Assembly: GCF_026155325.1 (NCBI RefSeq)
Contig: NZ_JAPFPW010000008.1
Location: forward strand, 1 to 64,000
From: Desulfobotulus pelophilus
GTDB taxonomy: Bacteria; Desulfobacterota; Desulfobacteria; Desulfobacterales; ASO4-4
Direction: 5' to 3'
Length of the DNA stretch: 64,000 bases
The translations under genes were made by a program, and so were the position numbers. Shown here piece by piece: positions 38,437 to 46,417 of this stretch; positions within the stretch are counted from its first letter, which is position 1, and every line of letters begins with the position of its first letter. The notes below the pieces were generated by a model, which was not told the DNA's origin, searched no databases, and saw nothing but the letters and a program-made list of their open reading frames with translations.

Positions 38437-40365
38437 ATGAAGCAGGAAACCCACGCCTTTCAGACGGAAGTGAAGCAGATGCTTCACCTCATTATCCATT
38501 CCTTATATTCCAACAAGGAGATTTTTTTACGGGAACTGATCTCCAACGCCTCCGATGCCATTGACAAGCTGAGGTTTAAATCCCAGACGGAACCGGAAAT
38601 ACTTGGAAAAGATACGGATTTTTATATCCGGATCAGGCCGGATAAGGAAAAGAAAACCCTGGTCATTGAAGATAACGGCATCGGTATGAGCTTTGAAGAA
38701 GCCGTTGAAAACCTGGGTACCATTGCCAAGAGCGGCACGGCCGGTTTCATGGAGGCACTGGAAGCCACCCGCAAAGAAGGCCTGCTCACACCGGAGCTGA
38801 TTGGTCAGTTTGGTGTGGGATTTTATTCCTCTTTTATTGTGGCGGAAAAGGTGGTGGTGGAAAGCCGCGCTGCCGGTGCGGAAAAGGGGGTCCGCTGGGA
38901 ATCCGAAGGCAGCGGAGAATACTCTGTAGCCGAGATCGAAAAGGAAGACAGGGGAACCCGTATCACTCTTTTTCTGAAGGAGGGGGAAGAAGGGGACCTC
39001 AGTTTTACCGAAGAATGGACCATTAAGGATATCATCAAGCGTCACTCCGATTTCATAGCCTATCCCATTCTCATGGAAACGGACTCCTACGAGCCTGTTC
39101 CGGAGGAAGAACAGGAAAAGGATGAGGAAGGCAAGGCAAAGGAAACCATGCGCAAGGTGCGCAAGGATGAAACCTTAAATTCCATGAAAGCCATCTGGGC
39201 CAGAAAAAAAGAAGATGTGAAAGAAGAGGAGTATACGGAGTTCTACCGCCATATCTCCAAAAACTGGGATGAGCCTGCAGATAAACTGCATCTTCATCTG
39301 GAAGGGGCTGTGGAGTATGATGTGCTCCTCTTCATTCCCTCCAAAGCGCCCTTTGACCTTTTCCAGAGGGACAGAAGACACGGCCTGCACCTTTACTGCA
39401 AGCGGGTCTTTGTCATGGACGACTGCAAGGAGCTGCTGCCGGAATATTTAGGCTTTATACACGGGGTTGTGGATGCGCCGGATCTGGACCTCAATGTCAG
39501 CCGTGAAATTCTTCAGCAGAACAGCCTTGTACGCAATATCCGTAAAAACATTGTAAAAAGGGTGTTTGATCTTCTCTCTAAAATGGAAGAGGACGCCTAT
39601 CTTTCCTTCTGGAAAGAGTTCGGGCCCATGCTCAAGGCAGGCATTCCCACGGATTTTGACAATAAGGAAAAAATTGCAGGTCTTCTGCGTTATCCCACCA
39701 CAAAGTCCGGAGAAAAACTCAAAGGTCTCAAAGAGTATGTGGAAAACATGGCCGAAGGCCAGGAAGCCATCTACTATCTTTCCGGTGAAAATCTTTCGGC
39801 CCTGATAAACAGCCCCCACCTGGAAGCCCTGAAGGCTAAGGATTATGAGGTTCTGCTCATGACCGATCCGGTGGATGAATGGGTGGTGGACAGCCTGAGG
39901 GAATTTGAGGGGAAACCCCTGAAAAGTGCTGAAAAAGGTGATCTGGAACTGGAAAAGCCTTCTGAAGAGGTGGCCGAAAGCTTTAAGGGACTCTTTGAAT
40001 TTATTCAAAAAGAACTGGACGAGGATGTAAAAGAGGTGAAGGCTTCCGCCCGGCTCAAGGAGTCTGTGGCCTGCCTTTCCGCCGATGCCTTTGCCATGAG
40101 TGCTTTCATGGAAAAGGTGATGCAGGCTTCCGGTCAGGAAATGCCTAAACAAAAAAGGGTGCTGGAGCTGAATACGGCACATCCCGTACTGGAGCGGCTG
40201 AAGGAGCGCTTTACGGCGGATCCGGCAGCCCCTTCCATGAAAGACTGGGCGCTTATGCTCTTTGACCTTGCCGTGGTCAGTGAGGGCGGCCGTATTGAAA
40301 ATCCTTCCCGTTTTTCCAGGATGGTGGGTGAGCTGATGGCTGAAAACCTGTCTGGAAGTAGGTAG
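38437..40365 (+). CDS. htpG: Molecular chaperone HtpG (Hsp90)
   Basis: This 642 aa cytosolic ATP-dependent chaperone is full length. N-terminal GHKL motifs are [34 protein letters not shown] and [14 protein letters not shown]. The middle-domain motif [18 protein letters not shown] and a C-terminal dimerisation domain follow. The ATG at 38437 has GAGGAGAAAAAG upstream. The 279-base upstream region has no recognisable heat-shock operator. Confidence 0.97.
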   Translation: MKQETHAFQTEVKQMLHLIIHSLYSNKEIFLRELISNASDAIDKLRFKSQTEPEILGKDTDFYIRIRPDKEKKTLVIEDNGIGMSFEEAVENLGTIAKSGTAGFMEALEATRKEGLLTPELIGQFGVGFYSSFIVAEKVVVESRAAGAEKGVRWESEGSGEYSVAEIEKEDRGTRITLFLKEGEEGDLSFTEEWTIKDIIKRHSDFIAYPILMETDSYEPVPEEEQEKDEEGKAKETMRKVRKDETLNSMKAIWARKKEDVKEEEYTEFYRHISKNWDEPADKLHLHLEGAVEYDVLLFIPSKAPFDLFQRDRRHGLHLYCKRVFVMDDCKELLPEYLGFIHGVVDAPDLDLNVSREILQQNSLVRNIRKNIVKRVFDLLSKMEEDAYLSFWKEFGPMLKAGIPTDFDNKEKIAGLLRYPTTKSGEKLKGLKEYVENMAEGQEAIYYLSGENLSALINSPHLEALKAKDYEVLLMTDPVDEWVVDSLREFEGKPLKSAEKGDLELEKPSEEVAESFKGLFEFIQKELDEDVKEVKASARLKESVACLSADAFAMSAFMEKVMQASGQEMPKQKRVLELNTAHPVLERLKERFTADPAAPSMKDWALMLFDLAVVSEGGRIENPSRFSRMVGELMAENLSGSR

Positions 40366-40378
40366 CCGGTTGTGGAGT

Positions 40379-40403
40379 GGGGGCAGGCTTTCAGTCTGCC
40401 CCC
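40379..40403 (+). terminator. Terminator of htpG
   Basis: Hairpin arms GGGGGCAG and CTGCCCCC, followed by GTTTGTCTG, lie 14 bases after the htpG stop. The T-tract is interrupted. Confidence 0.65.
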
Positions 40404-40557
40404 GTTTGTCTGTATGGTAGAGGGCCTTCTCCCGGCCGAACAGGTGGTTGTCAAACAGGTCAGGCTACCCTCTCATGCGGCCTGTAGCGCCTAAGGGAAA
40501 GGTCGGATTCAGAGCCATGAGGTTTATGAATCGTTTATTGGGCATCCGATTCAATCC

Positions 40558-40991
40558 TGTCTGTTCTTGTCATTGTAAATAGACTTGTCCCCATGGGCAA
40601 AGCCGCAGAGGTTTATCCATACCCACCCTGAGAAAGTGGGAGGCTGCAGGTCGCATAATGGCGGAAATGCGTGGTGCCCTTGTGAGGGTTCGGGATTGCT
40701 GCTTTACCAGCAGCCAAACCTGTTCCGGATGCGTCCACGGGCTTGCAAGGCGGCCCCTTTCAGCCCGGTCATAGATCTGTCCGGAATGATCTCCCATGGC
40801 CGGGATGTGAATGCGGCCCTTCATTTGAAAAATCTTGCTGTTTTCAGTACGGCGAGTTCCGCCGTATCCTCAAGCCTGTGGAGAGGAAGGCTCTTATCTT
40901 TGCCGCACAGGGGTGAAACCTTCCCCCCGGGAAGCAGGAAGTCTGCGTCAGGTTACCTGTGGGTAGATTTGGCCAGGTCTGGCAGAACGGT
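40558..40991 (+). ncRNA. HEARO / IscB omega-RNA-like element, copy B (long form, orphan)
   Basis: The core boxes are GGAGAGGAAGGCTCT at 40880-40894, GGGTGAAACC 40911-40920, GGGAAGC 40929-40935, GTAGATTTGG 40963-40972 and CAGAACGG 40983-40990. The 5' end has a hairpin (GTCTGTT 40559-40565 with AATAGAC 40578-40584) followed by GGGCAAAGCCGC. Copy C has the same 5' hairpin and core, but about 240 bases of this copy (roughly 40620-40865) are missing there. That middle part contains further hairpins, such as GGCTGC/GCAGCC. The 3' end stops one base before the spoIID stop codon. The frames inside are not coding. Confidence 0.5.
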
Positions 40992-42530
40992 TTATTCTTC
41001 CATGGCTGCCCAGTGAAGGTGGGGATAGTAGAACAGCAGAATGTCCCGGTAGTCCCTTCCGGCTTCGGCCATTTTCCGTGCCCCCCACTGGCTCATTCCC
41101 ACGCCGTGACCGAATCCTTTCCCCTGAAAATGAAACACTCCCCTTTCATGGTTTATGGAAAAAGCCGTACTTTTCAGATTCATGGGCCCCACGCGGGTAC
41201 GGAAGCGGCCTGCCGGAATGGTTGTTTCCTGGCGGCTGTCTCTGAAAACAAGGAGGTGGACCCTGCCCGAAGGTGTTGTGCCTTCCGGCCGGATGTCCAG
41301 AATACGGCCCATATCCCTCAGCTCAGGTACCATCTGGCGCAGTTCCCTTTCCGAAAAGGAGCATTTCCAGTATCCATGGGGTGTTTCCCGGGTCCAGAAG
41401 TCCATGATGGGTGTGAGATAGGGATAATCCTTACCCCACAGGGCGTCGGCAGCTTCCGTATGGCCGCCGCTGTCCGCATGAAAAGCCGTAAAGGCCGCCG
41501 TTCCTGCCCACACCATCACCTCTCCCCTCGTGGCTGTGACAGCCGCACTGCTTCTGGGATGTTCCCTTTCCGTGGAAAAAACCTGGGAGCGTGTGTCTGA
41601 TTTTACATCATAGGGTTCATATTTTCTTTTTTCCATATGGTGAAGGGCATAGGTACGGGCGGCAACGGCCTGGGCTTTCAGGGCTTCTTCCGGCCATGAA
41701 GGCGGCATTTCCGCGGGTACCACGCCTTTTAGGTAGCTTTCCAGATCCAGTACGTTGACCAGCAGAAGGTGCCCTGCAGTGCTGTGGACCTGAAGGCGGC
41801 CCCTGTGTCTGCGTCCGTTGAGAAGGAAACTTCCATCGGGGCTCCGGATGGACAGGGGCTGACCTGTCGGGCGACCGTTGATGCGGATGCGGCCGCTTCT
41901 GTCCGTATCCAGAATCAGGCTGCTCCCCTTGCAGACTTCCGCATCCGTTACCATGTCTGTAACGGTAAGAGCAGAGCCGGAAATCTGGATACGGCTGGTG
42001 TCAAGGGAAAGGGCCACCCGTATCCCTTCCCGTGCGGTGGAAGGCAGGGTCTGTCGGCCTTGCAGAAATCGCAGAAAGGAACCGGCACTCTGCCTTCTGG
42101 GGTGATCGGGAAAGGCGGTAACAAAGTCTGCAAAGCCCTGAATGGCTTTTTCTTTCCGGCCGGACTGCATGGCAAGGACAGCCTTTTCAAACCGGGCATC
42201 TCCCAGAAGGGGACTTTTGGGATAGGCCGTAAGGAGCCGGTCCAGAGAGGCTGCTGCTTCATCCGTGTTTTCCATATGCAGCGCCTGAATTCGGGCTTCC
42301 ATCCACAGGGCTTTTGCCCGGTCGTCCGGGCTGTCCGATACCGCGGCCCAGGAGCGAAGAATATGGATGGCCAGGGTGTAACGCTGCTCCTCCAGAGCCA
42401 TGGAAAGTTCTTCAGGAAGGGCATGCGCCGAAGACGGGCGGAGAATAATCAAGAGGAAAAAAAGTGTCAGGAGAAAGGGGGATCTGCAAAGGGCGTGCTT
42501 TTTTGCAAAACAAGAGGATTTTTTTGCCAT
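40992..42530 (-). CDS. SpoIID/LytB-domain protein with TPR-like N-terminal region
   Basis: This 512 aa exported protein starts with a basic region and a hydrophobic segment (SPFLLTLFFLLIILRPSSAHA). About 130 residues of TPR-like helices follow (ALWMEARIQALHMENTDEAA, GDARFEKAVLAM). The SpoIID domain has LESYLKGVVPAEMPPSWPEEALKAQAVAARTYAL, HADSGGHTEAADALWG and GKGFGHGVGMSQWGA with its catalytic Glu. SpoIID is a lytic transglycosylase on peptidoglycan stripped of stem peptides. In non-sporulating bacteria this role is in envelope remodelling. The ATG at 42530 is preferred for its ribosome site (AGGAGA). The gene is divergent from the Mla-like operon. Confidence 0.9.
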   Translation of the reverse strand: MAKKSSCFAKKHALCRSPFLLTLFFLLIILRPSSAHALPEELSMALEEQRYTLAIHILRSWAAVSDSPDDRAKALWMEARIQALHMENTDEAAASLDRLLTAYPKSPLLGDARFEKAVLAMQSGRKEKAIQGFADFVTAFPDHPRRQSAGSFLRFLQGRQTLPSTAREGIRVALSLDTSRIQISGSALTVTDMVTDAEVCKGSSLILDTDRSGRIRINGRPTGQPLSIRSPDGSFLLNGRRHRGRLQVHSTAGHLLLVNVLDLESYLKGVVPAEMPPSWPEEALKAQAVAARTYALHHMEKRKYEPYDVKSDTRSQVFSTEREHPRSSAAVTATRGEVMVWAGTAAFTAFHADSGGHTEAADALWGKDYPYLTPIMDFWTRETPHGYWKCSFSERELRQMVPELRDMGRILDIRPEGTTPSGRVHLLVFRDSRQETTIPAGRFRTRVGPMNLKSTAFSINHERGVFHFQGKGFGHGVGMSQWGARKMAEAGRDYRDILLFYYPHLHWAAMEE

Positions 42531-42789
42531 AAAAATGAGATCTCCTGAAAAAAGCCCGGAAAGTATCCGTCCGGCTGGAAGGGTTCCGGAACAGTGCGGC
42601 CGGGGCTGGATGGGCACCCCTTTCTTTGAGAAGGCTTTTTATAGTGATTTCAAACGAATGTCGATGAAAAACAAAGGGGACGATTGCCATATCCTTTCCT
42701 TTCATGTAGAAAAGATACAAAGAATCCTAGGGATAATAGTTTGTAATGGCTTTTACAAGAAACTCTCCACTGACAAAAGGAATGGGGCC

Positions 42790-43569
42790 ATGCTCATGTC
42801 CATGGTGGGAAAAGCTGGTCGTCGTACCCTTTCTTTTCTGGATTATGCCACCCGCAACTTTGCGCTTACCTGGCGGCTTCTGTCCCTTGCTTTTTCCCGG
42901 GAAAAGGAGGGGCGGATCATGGTGCGCCGGGGGGTAGTGGAACAGATATATTTCACAGCAGTGCAGGCCCTTCCCATCATTATTCCCATCGCCCTTATCA
43001 TTGGTATTCCCCTTGTTCTGCAGCTGGCTCGGGTATCGGGGCAGTACGATGCCGGCCGTCTTGCCGTTATTCTTGTTGTCCGGGAGGTCGGCCCCATTCT
43101 TACAGCCCTTGTGGTGACCCTTCGCTCGGCAACGGCTGTGACCATAGAGCTTGGCTATATGAGTGTTCTCAGGGAAATTGAAGCTCTGGAAATGGCGGGG
43201 ATTGATCCGCTGCGGCTGATTTGTCTGCCAAGGCTTGTGGGCATTACGGTGGCCATTGTCTGTTTGTTTGTGGTCTTTGATGTGGTGGCCATAGCCGGGA
43301 GCTATGTCCTGATTTTTGCTTTTACCGATGCTCAGGTGGCCCAGTTTCTTTATAGTTTTTCTCAGGCCATTACGGGTCTTGATATTGTGGTGAGTTTAAC
43401 CAAAGCCTTTTGTTTCGGCATCATTATTTCCGTTATATGTATGTTCAGGGGGCTTTCCTGCAAAGGAAATTTCACATGGATTGCCATCAATACATCCAAG
43501 GCATCCATGGAAAGTTTTTTCTTCTGTCTGGTGGCAAATATTTTTATAACAGTGGTGTTTTATGCCTGA
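42790..43569 (+). CDS. MlaE-type ABC transporter permease
   Basis: This 259 aa membrane subunit of an MCE/Mla lipid transport system has five to six hydrophobic segments. Conserved MlaE stretches are IIIPIALIIGIPLVLQL, REVGPILTALVVTLRSATAVTIELGYMSVLREIEALEMAGIDPL and the C-terminal CMFRGLSCKG. The EQIYFTAVQALP amphipathic segment precedes them. The ATG at 42790 was chosen for AAAAGGAATGG upstream. Its end overlaps the next gene by eight bases. Confidence 0.92.
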   Translation: MLMSMVGKAGRRTLSFLDYATRNFALTWRLLSLAFSREKEGRIMVRRGVVEQIYFTAVQALPIIIPIALIIGIPLVLQLARVSGQYDAGRLAVILVVREVGPILTALVVTLRSATAVTIELGYMSVLREIEALEMAGIDPLRLICLPRLVGITVAIVCLFVVFDVVAIAGSYVLIFAFTDAQVAQFLYSFSQAITGLDIVVSLTKAFCFGIIISVICMFRGLSCKGNFTWIAINTSKASMESFFFCLVANIFITVVFYA

Positions 43570-44248
43570 TATACAAGGAGTTTCCATCCGTCTGGAGAGT
43601 ATCTGTCTTGGGGAGCCGTTGCCGGGGCCATTGTCGCTGGATCTGAAAGCCGGAGATATCTGTGAGATTCAGTCTGATGCACCGGAAAAGATCCGCTATT
43701 TTCTTAAATTTCTGGCCACTCTCCTGCGACCAGTAAGCGGACGGTACTGGCTGGATGACAGGGCTCTGGATTTTTCCGCCTATCAGTCCCTTCTGCCCGT
43801 GAAGCGAAGGATTGCCTATATGACTACGGACGCGGCCCTGATTACCAATCGCAGTCTGCAGGAAAATATTCTCATGGGAAAGGCCTGGCACCGAAACACC
43901 ATGCATCCGGAGATGAGCCCTTTGTGCAGGGAGCTTTGTGCGGCCTTTTGTCTGGAAGAAAAGTTGCATCTCCGGCCGGCGGCCCTTGGGATCATGGGGC
44001 AGCGGGCCGTTGTGGCGGTTCGGGGGCTTGCCAAGGAACCGGGCCTGATTATTGTGGAGCGGCCGGAGGATTTTGTGGGAAGGGGCCGGAAACACATTTT
44101 GGTGCAGGCTTTGAAAGCTTGCAGCGAACAGGGGGCTTCCATTATTTTCTGGACCGATGATGCCGCCATAGGAAAGGGATGGACAACCCGGAAATGGCTG
44201 CTGGAGGGGGATTCTTTCCGGGAAGTTGGCCCGGATGGGAGGGAGTGA
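43562..44248 (+). CDS. Degenerate ABC ATPase (pseudo-MlaF) subunit
   Basis: This 228 aa protein occupies the MlaF position between mlaE- and mlaD-like genes and keeps the length and strand order of an ABC ATPase. The motifs are gone. The Walker A position reads IQSDAPEKIRYFL, with no GXXGXGKS/T. The signature region reads LGIMGQRAVVAVRGL instead of LSGGQ. Walker B reads LIIVERPED with Asp-Glu replaced by Glu-Arg, and the switch His region reads IIFWTDDA. The reading frame is intact and codon use matches its neighbours, so it looks maintained rather than decaying. It may be a structural subunit, or dimerise with an intact ATPase encoded elsewhere. Confidence 0.78.
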   Translation: MPDIQGVSIRLESICLGEPLPGPLSLDLKAGDICEIQSDAPEKIRYFLKFLATLLRPVSGRYWLDDRALDFSAYQSLLPVKRRIAYMTTDAALITNRSLQENILMGKAWHRNTMHPEMSPLCRELCAAFCLEEKLHLRPAALGIMGQRAVVAVRGLAKEPGLIIVERPEDFVGRGRKHILVQALKACSEQGASIIFWTDDAAIGKGWTTRKWLLEGDSFREVGPDGRE

Positions 44249-44253
44249 GGACT

Positions 44254-45264
44254 ATGGATCTGGAATTCAGCCGGAGAGAGCGCGTTGTGGGAACCTTTGT
44301 GGTGGCCATCCTTATTCTGCTGTTGTCCACCCTTTTTATTCTGGGAAGGGGTAAAGGATGGTTTGAGCGTCACATTTCCTATTACACCATATTTGCGGAA
44401 AGCTACAATCTGCAGCGCGGCGCAGAAGTGAAGCTTTACAACACCAACGTGGGACGTGTGCGGCGGGTCACCGTAACAGGGGAGCATGTACGGGTGGATC
44501 TCGATATCCTTGAGACCTATGCCTCCCGCATACGGGAAGACACCATTGCCACAGTGGAAAGCCCCACCCTCATCGGTTCTGAATTTGTTTCCATTCGTAC
44601 CCCGGGCCGCAGTGATGCGCCCCTGATTCCCCAGGGCGGAGAAATTTTTTCTCAGGAGCGGAAATCCATTACCGATCTTCTTTCCGAATTCGAAATAGAA
44701 AAAACAGCAAAAATGGTGATCGCTGCGGTTCAGGATCTGTCGGAAATGGCAGGAGAACTGGGCAGATCCGATGGACCTGTTTTTACGGCTCTGCATACCA
44801 TCAACCTGATCCTGACGGATATTCAGGAAGGCAGGGGAACCCTTGGTTCTTTTCTGAAGTCCCGCGAACTGATGGATGAAGTAAACGCCCGCATGGCGGA
44901 AATAAGTGCCATTCTTATCCATGTGGAGGAGGCAGCCGGGAAAGCCCCCAGAAGTGTGGATCTGGTTAATGAGAATCTGGAGCAGGTGGCCGTCATGGGT
45001 GCTGCGGTCGGCAGGGCGGTGGATGAGGTACTGGAGGCCCTGCAGAAGGAGCTGGACAAAGTTTCCCGGATTGTGGATGACATGGAAAGGGCTGGCCGGG
45101 ATGTTCCTTCCATTACCCGCAGTACCCGTTCTGGTATACAGGAAGTGCGGGAAACCCTGCGGGAATTGGATAAAGTGGTAACTTCCGTACAGAAAAATGT
45201 GCTGATCAGGGGCCATATTCCCCCTGAACCCGCAGGAGAAGCGCTGGATGCGGACGCCAGATAA
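44254..45264 (+). CDS. MlaD-type MCE-domain lipid transport protein
   Basis: This 336 aa protein is anchored by an N-terminal helix (VVGTFVVAILILLLSTLFIL) with the rest in the periplasm. The MCE domain (about 40-120) includes YYTIFAESYNLQRGAEVKLYNTNVGRV and IGSEFVSI. A long helical region follows, with repeated hydrophobic heptads to the C-terminus, as in MCE proteins that form a needle. It should bind lipid and work with the MlaE-like permease. The ATG lies five bases after the ATPase-like stop. Confidence 0.9.
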   Translation: MDLEFSRRERVVGTFVVAILILLLSTLFILGRGKGWFERHISYYTIFAESYNLQRGAEVKLYNTNVGRVRRVTVTGEHVRVDLDILETYASRIREDTIATVESPTLIGSEFVSIRTPGRSDAPLIPQGGEIFSQERKSITDLLSEFEIEKTAKMVIAAVQDLSEMAGELGRSDGPVFTALHTINLILTDIQEGRGTLGSFLKSRELMDEVNARMAEISAILIHVEEAAGKAPRSVDLVNENLEQVAVMGAAVGRAVDEVLEALQKELDKVSRIVDDMERAGRDVPSITRSTRSGIQEVRETLRELDKVVTSVQKNVLIRGHIPPEPAGEALDADAR

Positions 45265-45302
45265 GTGATGACCCCCTGTAGTGGGCCTGCCAAGGTCCAT
45301 GG

Positions 45303-45339
45303 CTGCCGAGGCTTCATGACCTGATGGGCCTTCCGGCAG
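45303..45339 (+). terminator. Hairpin between mlaD-like and acyltransferase genes
   Basis: Arms CTGCCGAGGC (45303-45312) and GCCTTCCGGCAG (45328-45339) pair with one bulge. There is no T-tract. It may reduce read-through into the acyltransferase gene or be a processing site. Confidence 0.35.
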
Positions 45340-45358
45340 CAGAAAGAAGAGGACCGAA

Positions 45359-46009
45359 TTGAAAGTGTTCAGAAAACACCTTGGGAATCCCTTTGCAGCT
45401 GTTTTTATCCTGACGGTCATCCGGCTTGTCAGTGCCACCTACCGTTACAGGACAAAGGGTCTGGATCGGGTAATGGCAAAACTTGAGAAAGGGGATAAAA
45501 TTCTTCTCTGCCACTGGCATCAGCAGTTTTTTCCGGCCATTGCCCGTTACGGGAGATGGTTCAATCGCTATAAACCGGCTTTGATGATCAGCCGCAGCGA
45601 AGACGGAAGAATTATCGCCAATGTGGCAAACCGGGTCGGCTGGCATACGACGAGGGGCTCTTCCACCCGTGGAGGAGGTGAAGCCATGGTCGAGATGATA
45701 GATCATGTGCGTGCCCATGGGCTGGGTGGTCATATTCTGGATGGTCCCACAGGACCTGTGGGGGTGGTGAAACCAGGGGCCATCCGCATTGCCCAGAAGA
45801 GCGGGGCCCTTCTGGTTCCGGTGATTCTCACCGCTGAGAAACGCTGGCAGGCAGGGAGCTGGGATCGTTTTGTGATTCCCAGACCGTTTTCAACGGTTGT
45901 TCTTACCTTTGAAGATCCCATGGAGCCTCCGGAAAGGGAGGCGGATCCCGAAGCCTTTGAAAAGGTGCGCAAATCTCTTGAAGAAAGGATGTTGCCCTGT
46001 CTCTACTGA
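45359..46009 (+). CDS. DUF374-family lysophospholipid acyltransferase-like protein
   Basis: This 216 aa protein is of the DUF374 group, related to LpxL/PlsC acyltransferases. It has a hydrophobic N-terminus (FAAVFILTVIRLVSATYRY), a motif CHWHQQFFPAIARY in place of HX4D, ISRSEDGRIIANVANRVGW, TTRGSSTRGG and DGPTGPVGVVKPG. Related proteins acylate lipid A precursors or other envelope lipids. It starts with TTG, supported by AAGAGGA six bases upstream. Its position after the Mla-like genes suggests a role in outer-membrane lipid balance. Confidence 0.82.
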   Translation: MKVFRKHLGNPFAAVFILTVIRLVSATYRYRTKGLDRVMAKLEKGDKILLCHWHQQFFPAIARYGRWFNRYKPALMISRSEDGRIIANVANRVGWHTTRGSSTRGGGEAMVEMIDHVRAHGLGGHILDGPTGPVGVVKPGAIRIAQKSGALLVPVILTAEKRWQAGSWDRFVIPRPFSTVVLTFEDPMEPPEREADPEAFEKVRKSLEERMLPCLY

Positions 46010-46125
46010 TGTTTCAGGAGGGAAATGGCCTGTGGGTATCGCAGGAAAAATGCAAGGAGCCCCATGGGGATTGTTCATAAGAAAAAGGGCTTTTAACTGC
46101 CCGCTTGATATCGGGTTAAATTTCA

Positions 46126-46303
46126 TCTGTTCTTATCATTATGAACAGAATTGTGTCCATCGGCAAAGCCGCCGGAGCGTAAAGTCTGTGGAGAGGAAGG
46201 CTCTGGCCTTTGCCGCAAGGCAAGGGTGAAACCAGCCTCTGGGAAGCAGGAAGTCAGTACCAAAGCAAGCTGTGAGTAGATTTGGGTAGCTCTGACAGAA
46301 CGG
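46126..46303 (+). ncRNA. HEARO / IscB omega-RNA-like element, copy C (compact, orphan)
   Basis: This is the most intact copy, about 180 bases. A 5' hairpin (TCTGTTC 46126-46132 with GAACAGA 46143-46149) is followed by CGGCAAAGCCGCCGG. The core then runs GGAGAGGAAGGCTCT 46190-46204, TTTGCCGCAAGGCAA, GGGTGAAACC 46224-46233, GGGAAGC 46241-46247, GTAGATTTGG 46276-46285 and CAGAACGG 46296-46303. TTGCC...GGCAA and GGTGAAACC are loop/stem parts expected of a folded RNA. The order and spacing match my memory of the HEARO/IscB-associated RNA. The downstream gene is a sigma-54 activator, not a nuclease. Confidence 0.55.
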
Positions 46304-46417
46304 ATGATACCCTTGGCTGCTTATGAAAAAGAAGGCTTGCATAAGCAGGGGACTTTCTATAGGTAGCCCTGAGAATACAATGGATTGTCAACAGCATTCT
46401 TAAGGGCGGAATCTGCC

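Noticed and set aside
40585-41016. 143-residue frame inside element copy B
   Set aside because: It crosses the conserved RNA boxes and the end of spoIID; codon use is unlike the neighbours.
44254-45264. Extended start of the MlaD-like gene 75 bases upstream
   Set aside because: It would overlap the ATPase-like gene and add residues before the membrane helix; the ATG at 44254 has a better ribosome site.
46126-46303. Cobalamin riboswitch or RNase P RNA as explanation of the GGTGAAACC/GGGAAGC element
   Set aside because: Single boxes are similar, but the order, the GAGAGGAAGGCTCT box and the presence of three copies at unrelated genes do not fit either RNA.
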